Assembly (NCBI GenBank): GCA_938015255.1
Contig: CALLQC010000097.1
Span: 1-57,427 of the forward strand
Direction: 5' to 3'
Length of the DNA stretch: 57,427 nt
Origin: an uncultured Erythrobacter sp.
GTDB taxonomy: Bacteria; Pseudomonadota; Alphaproteobacteria; Sphingomonadales; Sphingomonadaceae
The notes under the pieces are model-generated. The model searched no databases, had not been told where the DNA came from, and was given only the letters and a program-made list of their open reading frames with translations. The position numbers were made by a program, and so were the translations under genes. The stretch's first letter is position 1, and each line of letters starts with the position of its first letter. Of the stretch, positions 1 to 11,231 are shown one piece after another.

Positions 1-894
1 ATTGGGGTTATGCTGTTTGCCATTGATGCCGGATACTGGCTGACCCTCGCATTGCTTCCCGTGTCAGGGCTGCTGCTGCTACGCCTTTTCATTATTCAGC
101 ATGATTGCGGCCACGGCTCCTTTCTGCGCTCAAAATCAGGCCATGACTGGATCGGTCGCGCGCTCGGTGTGCTGACATTTACGCCCTACGATTGCTGGAA
201 GCTTTCGCATGCACGCCATCATGCACGAACCGGCAATCTCGACAAACGGGGATTTGGCGATGTCGACACGCTAACTGTCCGCGAATTTCGCAATGGAACG
301 CGGCTTCAGCGGTTCGGGTACCTGCTGTACAGAAATCCGTTGGTGCTGTTCGGCCTTGGCCCCGCCTATCTATTCTTGCTGCGGCACCGCCTGCCGGTCG
401 GCCTGATGCGAGAAGGCTCACTGTATTGGATCAGTGCTATGGCGACGAACGCGGTTCTCGCACTTATCCTTGGCTGCCTGATCTACTTTTTCGGCTGGGC
501 CACCACGGCGGTAGTCGTTCTGCCCACTGTGCTCATCGCAGGCGGCACCGGTGTCTGGCTGTTCTATATCCAGCATCAATACGAAGACGCGCATTGGGAC
601 CGGCAGGAAAACTGGTCATTCCATGACGCCGCGCTGCTTGGCAGCTCTTACCTTGATCTGCCGCAGCCGCTGCGCTGGTTTACCGGCAATATCGGCATTC
701 ACCACGTCCATCACCTGGCCAGCAGCATACCGTTTTATCGCCTGCCCGAAGTGCTGAGAGAACATCCTGAGCTGCAAACGCTGAACCGGTTCTCCATGCG
801 TCAAACTGTGCGTCCGATGATCCTTGCCCTGTGGGATGAAGAACGGCGAAAGCTGATCAGCTTTCGTGAAGCAAAGCAGCTGGGCTCTGCTTAA
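1..894 (+). CDS. fatty acid desaturase, 5' end outside window
   Basis: Membrane-bound di-iron fatty acid desaturase that would introduce a double bond into acyl chains at the inner membrane. The three histidine boxes are present: HDCGHGS, HARHH and HVHHL. Hydrophobic stretches separate them in the usual order. The reading frame is open back to base 1, before the ATG at base 10, and the first box lies unusually close to that ATG. I therefore read the gene as truncated at the window edge, with the N-terminal membrane segment missing. Regioselectivity cannot be told from sequence alone. Its stop overlaps the convergent gene at 891-1883 by 4 bases. Confidence 0.88.
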   Translation: MGVMLFAIDAGYWLTLALLPVSGLLLLRLFIIQHDCGHGSFLRSKSGHDWIGRALGVLTFTPYDCWKLSHARHHARTGNLDKRGFGDVDTLTVREFRNGTRLQRFGYLLYRNPLVLFGLGPAYLFLLRHRLPVGLMREGSLYWISAMATNAVLALILGCLIYFFGWATTAVVVLPTVLIAGGTGVWLFYIQHQYEDAHWDRQENWSFHDAALLGSSYLDLPQPLRWFTGNIGIHHVHHLASSIPFYRLPEVLREHPELQTLNRFSMRQTVRPMILALWDEERRKLISFREAKQLGSA

Positions 895-1883
895 GGCAAT
901 TCTCGCCGAGCCGATATCGCATTCAAAAATCCTGCGCTGTCATCGAGACGCAATGCCACTCCGCGAATCTCGCGTGTCCCAGAGATCAGTCTGGGGATGG
1001 AAACCGGGTCAGCGAAGCGGAGGTGGATGTTGGGTTCGGAAAGGATGGCAAGGTTCATGACGTCCTTTCGCTCCAGCTCTTCCTTCGAAAACGGCTGATC
1101 AACATCGCTTATATGAGCGATCGGCACCTCGAAATCGCAAATCATCCCGCTGCGAACCCGCACGCTTTTCTCCGATACAAGCACTGGATTGATGCGAAAA
1201 CTCTTGAGCAGAGCCACGGTCCAGATGACGCCGTAGACACTTACCGCAAACAGCACCCATGCGACAGCGGGATTCCACAGCATCAGCAGAAAATGCACCA
1301 CAGCCAATTCGATCACTTGCAGCGCGATGAAGGTTGCAATCATGGGATTGAGATAGGTGTGATAGACAAATGCCTGCGAACCGCGGGGCACATCAACCGG
1401 CGCGTTCCAACTCAGCAGTCCAAGGTTGAGCACGCGCCATTCGGCCCGCATGAATTTCAACTGCAACTCGGGAACGACTTCTGCGAGCCCGGCATAGACC
1501 GATCCTGTCGCCCGCCAACGAGTGGTGAACCTGAAAGCGCTCCATCCAAAAAACAAAGCAATGGTTCCGCCGGCCGCGACCAAAACCTGAGGGAAGCTGA
1601 AATAGACCTCACGCACCGGTGCCGCTGCTCCAAGCAACACAATAACCCAGCCTAAGGCCAGCGCGGCAAGCACGGTGTGCAATGCTGGCTGATTGTCTTT
1701 TGCCTTCGCCAGCACGCCAAGCATCAGCGCATCAGCCACGATCCAGGCAAAAATGATAGCGGCCCAACCGGGCTGTGCAGCAGCCCAAGGCGTGAATGTT
1801 GCCAGCCGCGCGGCGAAAATGGCTACGGCAGGCAGAGCCAATGGCAAAAGGGAGCGGACGGGCGCGGGAAGACTTTGCAGCAT
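891..1883 (-). CDS. polytopic membrane protein of unknown function
   Basis: 330 residues. The N-terminal half carries several hydrophobic segments (about residues 10-30, 35-55, 65-85 and 100-120), with another pair around residues 180-230. A soluble C-terminal part of about 100 residues follows. That tail (near VLVSEKSVRVRSGMICDFEVPI) is somewhat like the beta-rich region behind membrane anchors in PH-like proteins, but I do not recognise a family with certainty. The start is supported by GGAGG seven bases upstream of the ATG. It lies 77 bases behind ada on the same strand, so it may be co-transcribed with ada; a role in alkylation repair is not implied. Confidence 0.65.
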   Translation of the reverse strand: MLQSLPAPVRSLLPLALPAVAIFAARLATFTPWAAAQPGWAAIIFAWIVADALMLGVLAKAKDNQPALHTVLAALALGWVIVLLGAAAPVREVYFSFPQVLVAAGGTIALFFGWSAFRFTTRWRATGSVYAGLAEVVPELQLKFMRAEWRVLNLGLLSWNAPVDVPRGSQAFVYHTYLNPMIATFIALQVIELAVVHFLLMLWNPAVAWVLFAVSVYGVIWTVALLKSFRINPVLVSEKSVRVRSGMICDFEVPIAHISDVDQPFSKEELERKDVMNLAILSEPNIHLRFADPVSIPRLISGTREIRGVALRLDDSAGFLNAISARRELP

Positions 1884-1960
1884 CGAAACCTCCGATCGGA
1901 TCTTTCGATAATTCGAACCCTCGCGCCTCGCAATTCGGTTTTTTGCACCTGTTGCCGCAT

Positions 1961-3007
1961 TCAGAGCAGCGTGTCGCCGCTTTCGCGCTTCAGAAGTTCA
2001 CGTTTTATCTCAGGGCCATAGGCATACCCGCCTACGCCGCCGCTTGCGGGCACGACGCGGTGACAGGGGATCAGCACGGCGATGTTGTTGGCACCATTGG
2101 CGCTTCCCACGGCGCGGCTTGCTTTCGGATTGCCCAGCATTGCAGCCTGTTCGCCATAACTGCGCGTTTCGCCTGCGGGGATTTGGCGCAAGGCATCCCA
2201 GCAGCGTTTCTGAAATGCCGTGCCCTTCACATCGAGCGGAATGTGTGAATTGTCACAGAAGGGTTCTTCGACAGCTGCTACGACCTGTTCGAAAAGCACG
2301 CGGAATTCTTCGCCCGCCGAAACAAGCACGGCGTTGGGAAACCGCGCGGCAAGTTGCGCCTTGCCCTCATTAAAGGATAGGCAGCATACCCCTTTTTCAC
2401 TGGCAGCAACCAGCATATTGCCCAGCGAGGTCGGGATGATGCTCCAATGAATAGTGCGCCCTTTCCCGCCATCGCGCCAGTCGCTTGCTGTCATGCCCAG
2501 CCTTCCCTTTGTATCGTCATAGAACCGCGACGCGGAGCTGTAGCCTGCATCATGCAGCGCCTGCGTCACGCTGCCACCGGATTCAAGCGCCTCGCGCACT
2601 CTTTCCTCGCGCAGCGCCCGCGCGAACACCGCTGGCGACATTCCAACCGTGCGTTTGAAAAGCCGCTGGAAATGCGTTGGCGAATAACCTGTCAGCTCGG
2701 CCAGCTGATTGAGCGTCTGCGCACCATGGGCTCTGATCGCTGCGATTGCTGCAAGGACGCAGGCTTCCTCTGCGCTTTGGGTATTGGGTGAACACCGCTT
2801 GCACGCCCGCAGACCCGCAGCCTCCGCACCAGCCGGGCCTGCATAAAAGCGCACGTTTTTGCGCAGGGGTGCGCGCGCAGGGCAGCTTGGACGGCAATAT
2901 ATTCCGGTCGAATGAACGCCAGTTACGAAGGCGCCGTCGTAGCGGCGGTCCTTGGCAAGAGCGATCTTCCAGCACTCTTCATCGGTCAGTTCGTTTGCGT
3001 TAGTCAT
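1961..3007 (-). CDS. ada: Ada: bifunctional transcription regulator / O6-methylguanine-DNA methyltransferase
   Basis: Adaptive-response protein of 348 residues that removes methyl groups from O6-methylguanine and methylphosphotriesters and activates alkylation-repair genes. The N-terminal zinc domain has Cys38, Cys42, Cys69 and Cys72, the same numbering as E. coli Ada, where Cys38 accepts the phosphotriester methyl group. An AraC-type helix-turn-helix follows at about residues 85-180 (LTGYSPTHFQRLFKRTVGMS). The C-terminal methyltransferase has the PCHRV active-site motif with acceptor Cys315. All functional parts are intact. It is divergent from the protease gene at 3090, with 82 bases between them. 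I see no convincing Shine-Dalgarno sequence. Confidence 0.95.
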   Translation of the reverse strand: MTNANELTDEECWKIALAKDRRYDGAFVTGVHSTGIYCRPSCPARAPLRKNVRFYAGPAGAEAAGLRACKRCSPNTQSAEEACVLAAIAAIRAHGAQTLNQLAELTGYSPTHFQRLFKRTVGMSPAVFARALREERVREALESGGSVTQALHDAGYSSASRFYDDTKGRLGMTASDWRDGGKGRTIHWSIIPTSLGNMLVAASEKGVCCLSFNEGKAQLAARFPNAVLVSAGEEFRVLFEQVVAAVEEPFCDNSHIPLDVKGTAFQKRCWDALRQIPAGETRSYGEQAAMLGNPKASRAVGSANGANNIAVLIPCHRVVPASGGVGGYAYGPEIKRELLKRESGDTLL

Positions 3008-3089
3008 GAGTCATGGTGTCGCACATCCCACAATACAGCGCATCCCGAAGCTTGCGGTCAATGTTACAGCGCGGGTAAAGGAACGCAGA

Positions 3090-4682
3090 ATGAGAGTGCT
3101 TCTTAAAATCTGGCTCGCTTTTCTCGCACTTGTTGCCGCCCCCGCTTTTGCCGATCCGGGTGACGTGGATGCGGCTGCGCGCGGTGTCGTTCGTGTGGTT
3201 CTGATAAGCCAATCGGGCGAGCAGCTCATCCCCGTAACGCATGGCACCGGCTTCGCTGTTACCCCTACGCGTATCGTTACCAACGCCCATGTCATTCGCG
3301 AAGCATTGCAAGATGACACATTGCGCATCGGCATCGTCCCCAGCGAAGGGGGTGACAGCGCCTTCGTGAAAACTGTTGCTGTGAGCCCTCGCAATGATCT
3401 TGCGCTGATTGAGATTACTGACAGCGCGCTGCGTTTGCCTCCGCTCACTTTTGCTGGCGGTGTCAGCGGCAATATGGGCGAGGTTTCGGCGGTGGGCTAT
3501 CCGATGAATGTGGATCTCGCTCAGGGTCTGGAAATCAGTGATATCTTCAATTCCCAGCCGCCGGTCAAAAGCCGCGGCTTCCTGTCTGGTGAGCGGCCCA
3601 GCCGCCAGTTCGACACCATTCTTCACACCGCACCGATAGCGCGCGGCAATTCGGGCGGGCCGCTACTCGATGGCTGTGGGCGGGTCCTTGGCGTCAACAG
3701 CTTTGGCGCGGATTCGGATGGATCGGACGCGGAGTTTTACTTTGCGGTGAGCTTGCGCGAGCTCCTGCCGTTTCTGCGCGACAATGATATAGAGCCGCGC
3801 ACCAACGCGCTGCCCTGCCGTTCCATAGATGAGCTGAACGCTGCGGAACGCGCCCGTTTCGATGCTGAGCGCGCCGAGGCGCAGGCACGCATTGCCGCGC
3901 GAGAAAACGAGCTGCGCGAGGCGAAAGCCGATGCTCGTATCAAGGCGCAGCTGGAGGTTATGGAGGAACGCGACAATGCGATGGCGATGGCGCTTATCCT
4001 GCTGCTCACGGCGATCGGAGGCGGTTATGTCGCTTCGCAAATGCGCGGCAGACATCGACAGGATCCGGAAACAAACGCCGCCTATCAGACGCGCGCCTTT
4101 ATTGCGGCCGGTGTTGCTTTTGCGGCGCTGATAGGGACAGTGCTCGTGTGGCTGGGCCGCCCCGGCTACAATGAAATCGAAGACCGCGTCTCCGGCGCAA
4201 TGGAAGAGATGGGGACAGATGGCGATGTGTTGCAGGCTGGCTCGCAATCGGGTGATGGAACCCTGATATGCACTCTGGTGCCAGAACGCAGCCGCATCAC
4301 AGGCGCGCGCACGGATGATGTCGAGTTTTCATGGGGAGCCGATGGCTGCGTCAACGGGCGTACTCAGTACGGGCTGACGAATGGCGAATGGTCGCGCGTG
4401 CTGGTACCCGGCGATGAAGCCGCTGTTGCAATCAATTCGTACGATCCACAAACGCGCACATTTCGCACTGACCGATACCTGCTCGGCAGCGCGGCGATGC
4501 AGGCAGCACGCGATGTGCGCTCCGCCTATGCCCCCCCCGCCTGCGGCGTGCTCGACGCGGCGCGGATACTGGGAGAACAGCAATCAGGTGTGATTGCGCA
4601 ATTGCCCGACCGCCCGAACGAGCGGCTGGTGTATTCTTGCGAGGCCGCAGCCGCCATCCAGGGAATTGACGAGGAGCTTTAA
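3090..4682 (+). CDS. membrane-anchored trypsin-like serine protease
   Basis: 530 residues from the ATG at 3090, which has AAAGGA upstream and opens a signal peptide ending near APAFA-DP; the frame continues upstream but without signal-peptide character. The trypsin/HtrA-like domain spans about residues 28-260 with catalytic triad His67 (TNAHV), Asp103 (NDLAL) and Ser188 (RGNSGGP). No PDZ domain follows. Instead there is an Ala/Glu/Arg-rich probable coiled coil (about 275-325), two transmembrane segments (about 328-345 and 370-390) and a C-terminal domain of about 135 residues that I do not recognise. The protease domain should be periplasmic. Substrate unknown. The stop overlaps the convergent dioxygenase by 4 bases. 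Confidence 0.85.
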   Translation: MRVLLKIWLAFLALVAAPAFADPGDVDAAARGVVRVVLISQSGEQLIPVTHGTGFAVTPTRIVTNAHVIREALQDDTLRIGIVPSEGGDSAFVKTVAVSPRNDLALIEITDSALRLPPLTFAGGVSGNMGEVSAVGYPMNVDLAQGLEISDIFNSQPPVKSRGFLSGERPSRQFDTILHTAPIARGNSGGPLLDGCGRVLGVNSFGADSDGSDAEFYFAVSLRELLPFLRDNDIEPRTNALPCRSIDELNAAERARFDAERAEAQARIAARENELREAKADARIKAQLEVMEERDNAMAMALILLLTAIGGGYVASQMRGRHRQDPETNAAYQTRAFIAAGVAFAALIGTVLVWLGRPGYNEIEDRVSGAMEEMGTDGDVLQAGSQSGDGTLICTLVPERSRITGARTDDVEFSWGADGCVNGRTQYGLTNGEWSRVLVPGDEAAVAINSYDPQTRTFRTDRYLLGSAAMQAARDVRSAYAPPACGVLDAARILGEQQSGVIAQLPDRPNERLVYSCEAAAAIQGIDEEL

Positions 4683-5506
4683 GCCGCCAATGCCTCACCG
4701 CTAAGCGTAATGCGGTGCATTTCGCGGCGGTGGCCTGCGTAATCATTGATCGCATTGTGCCAGGTCGTACGATTGTCCCAGATCGCCACTGTGCCGGGCT
4801 TCCATTGCAGGCGGCAGCGATTGCCTTCCATCACAGCGGCATCCAGCAGCTTCTGCAGCAGCGGCAGGCTTTCTTCGCGGGTTTGCCCGACGAAGTGGAT
4901 TGTGAAACCGCCGTTGACGTATAGCAGCTTGCGTCCAGTGTGCGGATGACGGATCACCACCGGGTGAATTGCGCCCGTTTTAAGATCCTGACCGCGCAGG
5001 TTTTTGCCCATGTCGGTCTGCGCATAAAGGCCATCGGCCTTATATACATGGTCGGCGGTGTGGAACGCCTCCAGACCTTCAATCTGATCTTTGATATCGT
5101 CTGGCAGCGCATCATACGCCGCGCCCATATGTGCCCATTCGGTGTCCCCGCCGCTCGGCGGAAGGTCGCGAGCTACCAGCACCGATCCCATCGCGGGGAT
5201 TTGGTCATAGGAATGGTCGGTATGCCACGCACCGCCGATATTGGTGGATTCGTGGGCTTCCTTCTTCACCAGGGCAATTTCCGGGAAATCGTTGTTGAGA
5301 GGAAAATAATTGTTCACATCGATCCCGCCCCAGCGGCGACCGAATGTAATGTGGTCTTCCGGCGAGAATTCCTGATCGCGAAATACCGCCACGCCATGCT
5401 GATAAATCGTTTGCTTGATCTGCTCCATCTCAGCATCACTGCACGATGCGAGTGAAATGCCGGAAACCTCCACGCCGCATTGCGGAGCCATTGGTGTGAC
5501 TTGCAT
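4679..5506 (-). CDS. TauD/TfdA-family Fe(II)/2-oxoglutarate-dependent dioxygenase
   Basis: 275-residue oxygenase that couples oxidative decarboxylation of 2-oxoglutarate to substrate hydroxylation. The iron ligands are visible as His95-x-Asp97 (WHTDHSY) and distal His250 (TTWHNAIND); Arg265 (HRITLSGE) is placed to bind 2-oxoglutarate. Full length for the family. AGGGGATAAG precedes the ATG. The substrate (taurine, other sulfonate, or an aryloxyalkanoate) cannot be assigned, because no sulfonate transporter or sulfite-handling gene is next to it. A near-perfect palindrome 36 bases upstream of the start (5542-5557) suggests control by a dedicated repressor. Confidence 0.9.
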   Translation of the reverse strand: MQVTPMAPQCGVEVSGISLASCSDAEMEQIKQTIYQHGVAVFRDQEFSPEDHITFGRRWGGIDVNNYFPLNNDFPEIALVKKEAHESTNIGGAWHTDHSYDQIPAMGSVLVARDLPPSGGDTEWAHMGAAYDALPDDIKDQIEGLEAFHTADHVYKADGLYAQTDMGKNLRGQDLKTGAIHPVVIRHPHTGRKLLYVNGGFTIHFVGQTREESLPLLQKLLDAAVMEGNRCRLQWKPGTVAIWDNRTTWHNAINDYAGHRREMHRITLSGEALAA

Positions 5507-5541
5507 AAACTTATCCCCTTAGCACTGCAGCTCGCACTGAG

Positions 5542-5557
5542 CTTACCAATCGGTAAG
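5542..5557. promoter_or_regulatory. candidate repressor operator (CTTACCAATCGGTAAG)
   Basis: Palindrome of two 6-base arms, CTTACC and GGTAAG, around AATC. It lies in the 240-base gap between the leftward dioxygenase (start 5506) and the rightward atpHAGDC operon (start 5747), 36 bases from the dioxygenase ATG. Size and symmetry resemble operators bound by TetR-family dimers. The regulator is not encoded next to it, so this is inference. The rest of the gap holds no gene I can support and presumably contains the atp promoter. Confidence 0.4.
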
Positions 5558-5746
5558 ATTGCCTAACACGGCACATGGTTTGATTCAAGCGCAACTTGTG
5601 ATGCAAAACAATCCCTGCCCCATCGCTTGCGGAATCAGATAGACATTGCTAGGCGCGCGCCAGCCTCACCGGACACCCTTATCAGGGTATCTTAAATCGA
5701 GGCGATGCATCGTTATTCTCGAAGATCCTAAAGGACATCGAAACGC

Positions 5747-6301
5747 GTGGATATTTCCGCCGGTATTCAGGCCAGCCTGTCAGGCCGTTACGCTTCTGCT
5801 CTATTCGAACTCGCCAGCGAGGCGGGGACGGTTACGTCCGTCGAATCCGATCTCGCAAAGCTGAGTGATGCGCTGAGCGAATCAGACGATCTTGCAGCGG
5901 CCACCACCAACCCGCAGCTCTCGCGCGATGCGCAGGGGCAGGCGATCGGCGCTGTGGCCAAGCATCTTGGTCTCGCTGATCTTACATCGAACTTTCTTGG
6001 TGTGCTTGCATCGAACCGCCGGCTTTCCGCTCTGCCCGAAATAATTGCCGCGTTCAAAACGATCGCCGCAGCCCAGCGCGGTGAAGTGACAGCCAAGGTA
6101 ACCAGCGCTCATCCGCTCAGCGACGCTCAGCTCTCTTCCCTCAAAGACAAACTGACCGCCCGCGAAGGCCGCACAGTAATGCTTTCTGCCGATGTTGATC
6201 CCGATTTGCTCGGTGGTCTCGTCGTCACAATCGGATCGCAGCGTATTGACGCCTCGATCCGCACCCGTCTCAATTCTCTCTCCCAGGCAATGAAGGCCTA
6301 A
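5747..6301 (+). CDS. atpH: ATP synthase F1 subunit delta
   Basis: 184-residue OSCP/delta subunit linking the F1 head to the peripheral stalk. The GTG start at 5747 is preceded by AAAGGAC and yields the expected N-terminus ([20 protein letters not shown]). The C-terminal [20 protein letters not shown] matches the conserved end of the family. First gene of atpHAGDC, with atpA beginning 12 bases after its stop. As in other alphaproteobacteria, the F0 genes are not in this operon and must lie elsewhere. Confidence 0.95.
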   Translation: MDISAGIQASLSGRYASALFELASEAGTVTSVESDLAKLSDALSESDDLAAATTNPQLSRDAQGQAIGAVAKHLGLADLTSNFLGVLASNRRLSALPEIIAAFKTIAAAQRGEVTAKVTSAHPLSDAQLSSLKDKLTAREGRTVMLSADVDPDLLGGLVVTIGSQRIDASIRTRLNSLSQAMKA

Positions 6302-7843
<1,542 letters not shown>

Positions 7844-7856
7844 GAGGTAGCTTCCA

Positions 7857-8726
7857 ATGCCCTCATTGAAGGAACTCAAGGATCGGATCGGGTCGGTTAA
7901 ATCGACCCAGAAGATCACCAAGGCCAAGCAGATGGTCGCCGCAGCGAAGCTTCGCCGTGCGCAATCAGCTGCGGAAGCCGCACGCCCCTATCAGGAGCGT
8001 CTCGCTGCTGTGATGGCCTCGCTCGCTGGCAAGGTTTCGGGCGACAGCGCACCGAAGTTGCTGGCTGGCACTGGTTCGGACAAGCGCAACCTGTTGGTTG
8101 TCGTAAATACCGATAAAGGCCTGTGCGGCGGTCTGAACTCCAACCTCGTCAAGGCTGCCAAGGCCAAGGCGCAGGAGCTTCTTGCCGAGGGCAAAGAGGT
8201 CGAGTTTTACCTCGTGGGCAAGAAAGGCCGCGCACCGCTCAAACGCGAATATGCGGACAAGATCGGTAAGGGTTTTGACACCTCAACCGTCAAAACTCCG
8301 GGCTTTGAAGAAGCTGACGCGATTGCGGCAGAGCTCATCGGGATGTTCGAAGAAGGCAAGTTCGACATTGCGCATCTGATCTATCCGACCTTCCAATCGG
8401 CACTGGTTCAGAACCCGACTGTCAACCAGCTGATCCCGGTCCCCTCACCTGAAACGGCTGAGGAAACCGACGCTGTTGTCGAATACGAGCCGGGCGAAGA
8501 GGAAATCCTTGAAGAGCTGCTTCCGCGCTATGTCAAAACGCAGATCTTCGGCGCTCTGCTTGAGCGTGAGGCATCGGAGCAAGGCGCCTCGATGACCGCG
8601 ATGGACAACGCCACGCGCAACGCAGGCGACCTCATCAACAAGCTGACGATCCAGTACAACCGCAGCCGCCAGGCCGCGATCACCACCGAACTCATCGAAA
8701 TCATTGCAGGCGCAGAAGCGCTCTAA
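7857..8726 (+). CDS. atpG: ATP synthase F1 subunit gamma
   Basis: 289-residue central rotor shaft of F1. The N-terminal helix begins [20 protein letters not shown] and the C-terminal helix contains the conserved segment [14 protein letters not shown] ([18 protein letters not shown]) plus [15 protein letters not shown], the parts that rotate inside the alpha3-beta3 ring. Full length. GAGG precedes the start. Gene order H-A-G-D-C is standard. Confidence 0.97.
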   Translation: MPSLKELKDRIGSVKSTQKITKAKQMVAAAKLRRAQSAAEAARPYQERLAAVMASLAGKVSGDSAPKLLAGTGSDKRNLLVVVNTDKGLCGGLNSNLVKAAKAKAQELLAEGKEVEFYLVGKKGRAPLKREYADKIGKGFDTSTVKTPGFEEADAIAAELIGMFEEGKFDIAHLIYPTFQSALVQNPTVNQLIPVPSPETAEETDAVVEYEPGEEEILEELLPRYVKTQIFGALLEREASEQGASMTAMDNATRNAGDLINKLTIQYNRSRQAAITTELIEIIAGAEAL

Positions 8727-10205
<1,479 letters not shown>

Positions 10206-10210
10206 ACCAG

Positions 10211-10468
10211 ATGGCACTCCACTTTGAACTTGTAACACCGGCCAAACTGGTTCGTTCGGAAGACGTCCACATGGTCGTGGTCCCCGGCAGCGAAGGCGAA
10301 TTCGGTGTGCTTGAAGGCCACGCGCCCTTCATGTCGACCATCCGGGACGGAGCGGTACAGGTCTACAAGACCGAGGGCAGCGCGCCTGAGACAATCGAAG
10401 TGCGCGGCGGCTTTGCCGAAGTGGGCGAGAACGGCCTGACGGTTCTCGCGGAGCACGTCGAAGCCTGA
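10211..10468 (+). CDS. atpC: ATP synthase F1 subunit epsilon, short form lacking the C-terminal domain
   Basis: 85 residues comprising only the N-terminal beta-sandwich ([42 protein letters not shown]). The usual bacterial subunit is about 130-140 residues and ends in two inhibitory helices; here the stop codon comes right after the sandwich and a terminator follows 25 bases later, so this is the natural gene end. Shaft-rotor coupling should be intact while epsilon-type self-inhibition should be absent. Alphaproteobacteria often use a separate zeta inhibitor, which is not seen in this window. Confidence 0.95.
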   Translation: MALHFELVTPAKLVRSEDVHMVVVPGSEGEFGVLEGHAPFMSTIRDGAVQVYKTEGSAPETIEVRGGFAEVGENGLTVLAEHVEA

Positions 10469-10492
10469 ACGCGTCGACTCATCGAAATCACG

Positions 10493-10522
10493 AAAAGGGC
10501 GGCCCGCGGGTCGCCCTTTTTT
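10493..10522 (+). terminator. rho-independent terminator of the atp operon
   Basis: GC-rich hairpin (AAGGGCG arm and CGCCCTT arm around GCCCGCGGGT) followed by a T-run, 25 bases after the atpC stop. Confidence 0.85.
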
Positions 10523-10543
10523 GTCGCTCAGACGGATCGATAA

Positions 10544-10981
10544 TCAAGCCGCCTGAGAGCTTTGATGATAAGCGCCCAGCGCCCGTTGCAGCAAAATACC
10601 TGCGTGAGACTGGTCTTCCCACGCCTCCAGATCGCAGACATGACTCAGCGGCTTCGCATTTTCTTCGAGCGCCTCGCGCGCTTTGGCGATGTTCGCTTCC
10701 AGCAGGTCAGAAACGATCACTTCGATCACCGAAGGGTGCGGGCGCTGGACAAAGCGCAGCACCACATGGCCGCCCGTCTTCACCTCAACGCGCATCGGGA
10801 GGCTCAGAAATCCGCGAATGACCAGTGCCGTCAGCTGATCAGACTGCAGGCGCAAGCTTGAATCCACAATCAGCTCAGCATGCGATTCAGACACCCATAT
10901 CATCGTCACCGCCTCGGCCTGACCGTTTATCCAGAGTGTGCTGCTGCCAAGTTCCTCAACTGCGTTCGTTACCCGTGTCAT
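10544..10981 (-). CDS. hypothetical protein, possibly a divergent PilZ-like domain
   Basis: 145 residues from the ATG at 10981, chosen because GAGGAACGAGAT precedes it; a frame extension to 11095 has no ribosome binding site. The first 95 residues look beta-rich (VTMIWVSESHAELIVDSSLR, LPMRVEVKTGGHVVLRFVQR) in a pattern reminiscent of PilZ, but I see neither the RxxxR nor the (D/N)xSxxG c-di-GMP motif, so binding is doubtful. The last 50 residues look helical. No functional context. Function unknown. Confidence 0.55.
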   Translation of the reverse strand: MTRVTNAVEELGSSTLWINGQAEAVTMIWVSESHAELIVDSSLRLQSDQLTALVIRGFLSLPMRVEVKTGGHVVLRFVQRPHPSVIEVIVSDLLEANIAKAREALEENAKPLSHVCDLEAWEDQSHAGILLQRALGAYHQSSQAA

Positions 10982-11231
10982 ATCTCGTTCCTCGAATTGT
11001 CCGCGTCTTATGCGCTGACCGTGTGGTAAAGCCTCAATCGTTAACGGGTGTTCACTCTCCTGCGTAAAGAGCTGTAACGTTACAATTTGAGGCATTTAGC
11101 CCGGCCAGTTAGCTCGCGGATCGCGCTGGACAACTGGGACAGAGTGATGTTTGGAAGCCCATGCTTTCCCCCTTCACAACCGCGCTTTGAAGGGCCACAC
11201 TCCATGGCAGAAATCCCATAGGAGAGGACAC

